A DNA stretch of 64,000 bases, from the NCBI RefSeq assembly GCF_001281485.1, contig NZ_CP012669.1:372001-436000 (forward strand). The letters are read 5' to 3'. Of the stretch, positions 62,090-64,000 are shown in pieces (the first letter of the stretch is position 1; every line of letters starts with the position of its first letter). The stretch comes from Altererythrobacter epoxidivorans (lineage in GTDB: Bacteria > Pseudomonadota > Alphaproteobacteria > Sphingomonadales > Sphingomonadaceae). The translations under genes and the position numbers were made by a program. The notes beneath the pieces are model-generated. The model was not told the origin of the DNA. It saw only the letters and a program-made list of their open reading frames with translations, and did no database searches.

Positions 62090-62963
62090 TCTTCTGGCTT
62101 TCGATCCGTTCGAGCGCGTCGCCCTTGGGCCTCATCAGGCTCTCCTGGGCCACGCTAGCGACCATGGTTCCATCCTCGCGATAGAAGTGTCCGCGGTTCA
62201 GCCCCCGTGCTCCACCGGCCCACGGACTGGACGTAACGAACAGGTGCCACTGGTCGAAATCGGGCGTTTCATGGAACCAGATTGCATGGTCGAGGCTGGC
62301 AGCCTGGACCTCGCGGCTCCCCGGACGGACGCCGTGTGGCAGCAGGGCATTGCGCAGGAACATCATGTCAGAAGCGTAGGCGAGCAGCGCGCGCTGCATT
62401 GCCGGGTCAGCCTTGGCCGGATCGCGAAGGCGCATCCACGATGCGGTGATCGGCTCGCGTGCACGGGTGCCGAACAAGGATCCCGGGTCCAGCGGCACGA
62501 TCTCTATCGGACGATGACGCAGCCGGTCCAGGATCGGGGATTCCGACGCCTGTACGTTGTGCTCCACCCACGCTTCCAGCGACTGCAATGCTGCGTCGAT
62601 GTCGAGGGGAAAGGGCGAAGGCGTCGTATGTTCGAACCCTATTTCGGGTGCGTGGAACGATGCGATCATGCTGAAGATCAGCGTTTCGCCCTGGCTGGCC
62701 TCCACCCTCCTCGTCGCGAAGCTGCGCCCTTCGGATAATTGCGAAACCGAATAATCGACAGGATCCACCGCGCTGCCCGCTTTCAGGAAATAGGCATGAA
62801 GCGAATGGGCAAGCCTTCCGCCGGTTTCCTGGTCGCTCGCTGCCAGCAGTGCCTGTGCAAGGGCCTGCCCGCCGAACATGCGTGGCCCCATGGCGGGGCC
62901 GGGCGCCCCGGACCAATGACCGTTACCCGCGTTTCGCGGAGTCAGAAGTTCTACCAGATCGAT
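62082..62963 (-). CDS. Acyl-CoA thioesterase II (TesB-like), apparent AUC start
   Basis: A 293-residue double hot-dog thioesterase. PRMFGGQALAQALLAAS and VDYSVSQLSEGRSFATRRVEASQGETLIF are typical TesB blocks, and DHAIWFHE contains the catalytic Asp region. The first ATG (62891) would remove about 24 residues that are homologous in character (DLVELLTPRNAGNGHWSGAPG). The frame is open back to an upstream TGA with no ATG, GTG or TTG; GGGAGAG is 6 bases ahead of an ATC at 62963, which gives the usual length. Confidence 0.85.
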   Translation of the reverse strand: MDLVELLTPRNAGNGHWSGAPGPAMGPRMFGGQALAQALLAASDQETGGRLAHSLHAYFLKAGSAVDPVDYSVSQLSEGRSFATRRVEASQGETLIFSMIASFHAPEIGFEHTTPSPFPLDIDAALQSLEAWVEHNVQASESPILDRLRHRPIEIVPLDPGSLFGTRAREPITASWMRLRDPAKADPAMQRALLAYASDMMFLRNALLPHGVRPGSREVQAASLDHAIWFHETPDFDQWHLFVTSSPWAGGARGLNRGHFYREDGTMVASVAQESLMRPKGDALERIESQKNA

Positions 62964-63130
62964 GACTAACTCTCCCGGTAACTGGCATACTCAATATTCA
63001 AATGAAGAAAAGCGGATTCTTTCAATCTCGTGGCAAGCCTGGCGGAAAACCGCTTCACGCGCGTCGGTTCTACGCGGCAGGTTGTTCGAGCCGGTGCGCT
63101 TAACGCAAGGGTCAAACCGCTTTTTCGAAA

Positions 63131-63143
63131 AGATTGACAATCT
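63131..63143. promoter_or_regulatory. Short palindrome in the divergent promoter region
   Basis: AGATTGACAATCT is a perfect 5-bp inverted repeat around GAC, overlapping a possible TTGACA -35 box. It lies between the TesB operon and the amidohydrolase and may be an operator. No regulator gene is adjacent. The rest of this 226-base gap holds no gene. Confidence 0.35.
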
Positions 63144-63189
63144 AACAAATAGTGTGAGATGTTCGGTTCAAACGGAAGGAGAATCACGG

Positions 63190-64000
63190 ATGACCTATAC
63201 GAACGGCCGGATCGTCAACGACGCCGATGCGCACACTATGGAGACACAGAACTGGCTCGCCCCCTATCTGGAGGGCGAGTACAAGGAGATCTATTCCGAG
63301 GTGTATTCGAAGCGCGAAGGCGGGGAACGGATCACCAAGATGATCGATCTCGCAAAAGCGCGAAAAAACGACCCCGAAGCGCGCGCAAAGGCGGCCGAGA
63401 ACCCGATCGAAGGTGCGAAAGGTTGGCTGGGCTACGGCGGTTTCGACAAGGAAGAACGTGTGGAGGCGCTGGACTGGTTGGGTTTCCAGAGCCAGCTCGT
63501 CTTCCCGACCTTCGGGCTCGGCGCGATTACCAAGGCTGCAAACGATGACCAGCGCTATGCAGCGGCTCGTGCGCTCAACATGGCACAGCAGGATTTTTGC
63601 AATGCCGATCCGCGGATGATCTGTGTCGCCTTCACGCCGCTCGACGATCCAGAACGCGGTCTTGCGGAAGCCAAGCGCGCTGTTGCGGCAGGTGCGGGCG
63701 CGGTGATGTTCAGTTCCGGTCCGGCCGGCGACAAGAGCCCCGGCCATCCGGATTTCGATCCGTTCTGGCAGTTCCTCCAGGACAATCGCATTCCCTTCAT
63801 GTTGCACATCGGCCCCGGCACAAAGCGCCAGCCGAGCAAGTTCATGAACAATGGACGGGAACGCGCCGCCGACCTCCACGGCGGGGGCGAAAACCTGCGT
63901 TTCGCCGACTTCCTCTGCCTCTGGTATGCCCCGCAGGAATTCCTGACGGCGATGGTCTATGACGGCGTCTTCCAGCGTTTCCCCGACCTTCGCGGCGGGG
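63190..64000 (+). CDS. Amidohydrolase 2 family protein (3' truncated by window end)
   Basis: The first 270 residues of an ACMSD/Amidohydrolase_2 protein. The N-terminal DADAH metal motif (VNDADAHTMETQNWLAPYLEG), then an ordered barrel with FPTFGLGAITKAAND, AFTPLDDPERGLAEAKRAV and FMLHIGPGTKRQ are visible. It starts at 63190 after AAGGAGAATC and continues beyond the window. Members decarboxylate or hydrolyse carboxylated rings; it is divergent from the TesB operon and may be part of the same pathway. Confidence 0.88.
   Translation, partial: MTYTNGRIVNDADAHTMETQNWLAPYLEGEYKEIYSEVYSKREGGERITKMIDLAKARKNDPEARAKAAENPIEGAKGWLGYGGFDKEERVEALDWLGFQSQLVFPTFGLGAITKAANDDQRYAAARALNMAQQDFCNADPRMICVAFTPLDDPERGLAEAKRAVAAGAGAVMFSSGPAGDKSPGHPDFDPFWQFLQDNRIPFMLHIGPGTKRQPSKFMNNGRERAADLHGGGENLRFADFLCLWYAPQEFLTAMVYDGVFQRFPDLRGG

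Overview
The window is a chromosomal segment of a high-GC alphaproteobacterium. Gene content points to the Sphingomonadales and most likely an Erythrobacter/Qipengyuania-type genome: a single bifunctional Rsh protein, a Tol-Pal operon without cpoB, ClpXP adaptor SspB, PdeM, DUF3008 and DUF2945 stress proteins, a sphingomonad-style Baeyer-Villiger monooxygenase, and clusters of acyl-CoA dehydrogenases with APH-like kinases. This placement is an inference from gene content; no 16S rRNA gene is present.

Layout. 0-4.2 kb: the tail of a membrane protein, an exported repeat protein divergent from a TetR regulator across a 13-bp-phased triple TCTAGA operator, a Baeyer-Villiger-type monooxygenase and a degenerate SRAP-fold protein. 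4.2-8.5 kb: a TPP riboswitch and thiC, a sulfotransferase overlapping a small exported protein, and an exported RidA flanked by two similar gene remnants. 8.5-19.2 kb: small stress, envelope and metabolic genes (HPF, lipocalin, cold shock protein, extradiol dioxygenase, hot-dog thioesterase, PhnA-like protein, ion channel, GFA protein, PEBP protein with a structured leader, SWIB protein, M19 dipeptidase, DUF3008/DUF2945 pair, dapD). 19.3-21.7 kb: a lipobox-bearing subtilisin autotransporter. 21.8-30.2 kb: a lipid or alkyl-acid catabolic block with two divergent arms (APH kinase, alcohol dehydrogenase, ACAD11-like dehydrogenase and MFS transporter leftward; two acyl-CoA dehydrogenases and an SDR rightward) around two palindromes of LiuR type. 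30.2-35.8 kb: gmk, a membrane protein and sspB leftward, then hisB-hisH-hisA-orf-hisF-hisE-hinT rightward. 35.8-40.2 kb: ybgC-tolQRAB-pal. 40.2-58.2 kb: mixed housekeeping (J-domain protein, PhyH dioxygenase, atypical SDR, Cys/Met PLP enzyme, SLC13 permease, infC, pdeM, hemF, GH16 glucanase, M1 aminopeptidase, patatin lipoprotein, rsh, two VOC proteins, chemoreceptor, DUF1905 protein, exported PPIase). 58.4-59.0 kb: tRNA-Ser(GGA) followed by a nonsense-interrupted integrase remnant. 59.1-64 kb: a second acyl-CoA catabolic operon (TesB thioesterase, APH kinase, two SDRs, VOC protein) divergent from a truncated amidohydrolase.

How the parts work together. The most coherent biochemical story is a split version of the animal ACAD10/ACAD11 architecture: an APH-type kinase (21770-22852) and an ACAD11-like dehydrogenase (23940-25274) are separate, overlapping genes with a zinc alcohol dehydrogenase between them. 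In the ACAD10/11 and Pseudomonas LvaA/LvaC systems such pairs phosphorylate and then dehydrate 4-hydroxyacyl-CoAs. A paralogous kinase sits in the second cluster at 59-63 kb without an adjacent ACAD partner.

Several observations concern translation control: infC appears to start at an in-frame AUA behind a good Shine-Dalgarno sequence, the tesB-like gene appears to start at AUC, hisB is predicted to be almost leaderless, and three genes (PEBP, Cys/Met enzyme, DUF2945) have their Shine-Dalgarno sequences inside perfect hairpins. Several proteins carry familiar folds without their catalytic or metal-binding residues (SRAP, SDR, PhnA). No CRISPR array, intact insertion sequence or rRNA gene was seen.
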